The notes under the pieces: generated by a model
What the model was told of the DNA's origin: nothing
What the model saw: the letters and a program-made list of their open reading frames with translations, nothing else
The model's database searches: none
Shown: positions 62,442-64,000 of the stretch, in pieces
Layout of the letters: each line of letters starts with the position of its first letter
How positions within the stretch are numbered: the first letter of the stretch is position 1
Made by a program: the position numbers and the translations under genes
Assembly (NCBI GenBank): GCA_937930635.1
Contig: CALHCF010000006.1
Location: 62,001-126,000, forward strand
Origin: an uncultured Rhizobiaceae group bacterium
Lineage (GTDB): Bacteria; Pseudomonadota; Alphaproteobacteria; Rhizobiales; Rhizobiaceae
Direction: 5' to 3'
DNA length: 64,000 bases

Positions 62442-63845
62442 TTATGCCGGCAGCGTTACTTTCACCAGCAAACCGCCCAGATCGCTGTCACCAAGCTCAA
62501 TTTCACCACCATGGGTGTTAACAATATCGCGGGCAATCGCCAGGCCAAGACCGGTGCCTGATTCATCCTGATTACGCGCCTGATCCAGCCGCACAAATGG
62601 TTTGAACACCTCTTCGCGGTCTGTTGGGGCGATGCCCGGTCCATTGTCATGCACTTCCAGACTAAGCCGCTTTTTGCTTCTGACGCAGCGGACCTCGACA
62701 TGCTGGGAATGCCGCAGGCCGTTTGATACGAGGTTTGAAACAAGCCGCGAAAAAGCCGTGGGCTTGAGGTGAGCATAGGGGTCGCCGGAAAAAACGACCG
62801 AGAACTTTTTTCCCCGCGCTTCCGCCTCTGCTGAGAAACGGGCCAGCACATCTTCAACATTGATGTCACTGGCCTCTTCTCCGGTATCACCACGGGCAAA
62901 ATCCAGATAGCCCTCCAACATGCTTTGCATGTCCGTCACGTCATCGGTCAGGGCTTCCGTCTCATTTGATTGAGGCACGAGCGCCAGTTGCAGACGAAAC
63001 CGGGTCAAAACCGTCCGCAGATCGTGGCTCACCCCTGCAAGCATGGCTGTGCGCTGTTCCAGAGCCCGTTCAATGCGATCCCGCATTTCGATGAAGGAAT
63101 GGGTGGCCCGCCGCACTTCGGTTGCACCGCGCGGACGAAAATCCTCCGGGATACTCTGCCCTTTACCAAAACGTTCGGCAGCCTCAGCAAGACGTTGAAT
63201 GGGACGGATCTGATTGCGCAGGAACAAAATGGCGATGGCAATCAAGACAAATGCCGCCCCCACCATCCATAACAGGAATATTGCGGTGTTTGAGGCATAG
63301 GCTTGGCTTCGCAGGACAAACACCCGCAAAACCTGCCTTTCAAGCTTTATACGGATTTCCAGAAGATCGGAATCGCCCAGCGTATCGACCCAGAAAGGCT
63401 TACCAATCTGACGGGTCAGCTGATCGCTCAAAGCCGTATCGAGAATGGAGAAGAAAGGCTTTGACTTGGGCGGAGGCAAGTCTTCCAAAGGCAGAAAATT
63501 CACCCGCAGTTTGAACCGTTCCCGCGCAATGCGGACAATACTCTCTAATTCAGGCTCCTGTGGAAACGTATCGATAATATCCACCAAACCGGCAATATCG
63601 CGCACAACCGCTTCCGAAAGCCTGTCCGTGACCGATTGCCAGTGACGTTCCATGAACACGAACGCCACCACGGTCTGCAGCAGGATCATCGGTGCAACGA
63701 TGATGATAAGCGAACGACCAAAGAGGCCGGTCGGCATAAGCCCGGCAACCACGCGCGCAAAGCGCCACCAGACGCGGCGCAAGCCCCGTTGACGCGCTGC
63801 ATTACGCAGCGCGGGTTTCGATAATGGTTGAGTCGTCTCGGCCAC
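62442..63845 (-). CDS. sensor histidine kinase, EnvZ-like (HAMP, HisKA, HATPase)
   Basis: RTAMLAGVSHDLRTVLTRFRLQLALVPQ; VHDNGPGIAPTDREEVFKPFVRLDQARNQDESGTGLGLAIARDIVNTHGGEIEL. Confidence 0.95.
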   Translation of the reverse strand: MAETTQPLSKPALRNAARQRGLRRVWWRFARVVAGLMPTGLFGRSLIIIVAPMILLQTVVAFVFMERHWQSVTDRLSEAVVRDIAGLVDIIDTFPQEPELESIVRIARERFKLRVNFLPLEDLPPPKSKPFFSILDTALSDQLTRQIGKPFWVDTLGDSDLLEIRIKLERQVLRVFVLRSQAYASNTAIFLLWMVGAAFVLIAIAILFLRNQIRPIQRLAEAAERFGKGQSIPEDFRPRGATEVRRATHSFIEMRDRIERALEQRTAMLAGVSHDLRTVLTRFRLQLALVPQSNETEALTDDVTDMQSMLEGYLDFARGDTGEEASDINVEDVLARFSAEAEARGKKFSVVFSGDPYAHLKPTAFSRLVSNLVSNGLRHSQHVEVRCVRSKKRLSLEVHDNGPGIAPTDREEVFKPFVRLDQARNQDESGTGLGLAIARDIVNTHGGEIELGDSDLGGLLVKVTLPA

Positions 63846-63865
63846 AGCCTGCCCGGTTCGAGTTG

Positions 63866-64000
63866 CTACTCAATGTGCAGCTTATATCCTATTCCGCGCA
63901 CGGTCTGTAGCCAAGTCGGCGCTGCCGGGTCCCGTTCAATCTTCCGACGCAGACGGTTAATTTGCACATCAACTGTGCGCTCATTGGCGGTCGCATCCTG
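63866..64000 (-). CDS. OmpR-family response regulator, C-terminal end (truncated by window edge)
   Basis: Reverse reading [44 protein letters not shown]. Confidence 0.92.
   Translation of the reverse strand, partial: QDATANERTVDVQINRLRRKIERDPAAPTWLQTVRGIGYKLHIE

Overview
The window is a gene-dense chromosomal segment of an alphaproteobacterium. The gene set points to Hyphomicrobiales/Rhizobiales: rpoD-dnaG-GatB/YqeY-carA, carB, greA, trxB, and a VtlR/LsrB-type LysR gene followed by an AbcR-like sRNA. About 60 CDS are supported, plus one tRNA (CAU anticodon), one strong sRNA candidate, two integrase remnants and one DUF2306 remnant. The left 10 kb is a tightly coupled catabolic operon (TAXI-TRAP uptake, PLP lyase, class III aminotransferase, BKACE/DUF849, thiolase, acyl-CoA dehydrogenases). 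The clearest accessory region is a ~2.9 kb decayed integrative element at 10579-13499. It is bounded by a 14-bp repeat of the tRNA 3' end and carries integrase fragments, an unknown Cys-rich small protein plus membrane protein pair, and a SRAP-domain gene. The best regulatory finding is at 57575-58689: a VtlR/LsrB-like regulator, a perfect ATGCATA-N5-TATGCAT palindrome, a promoter and an AbcR/alpha-r15-like sRNA with an intrinsic terminator. All calls were made by reading the sequence and ORF translations; no database search was run.
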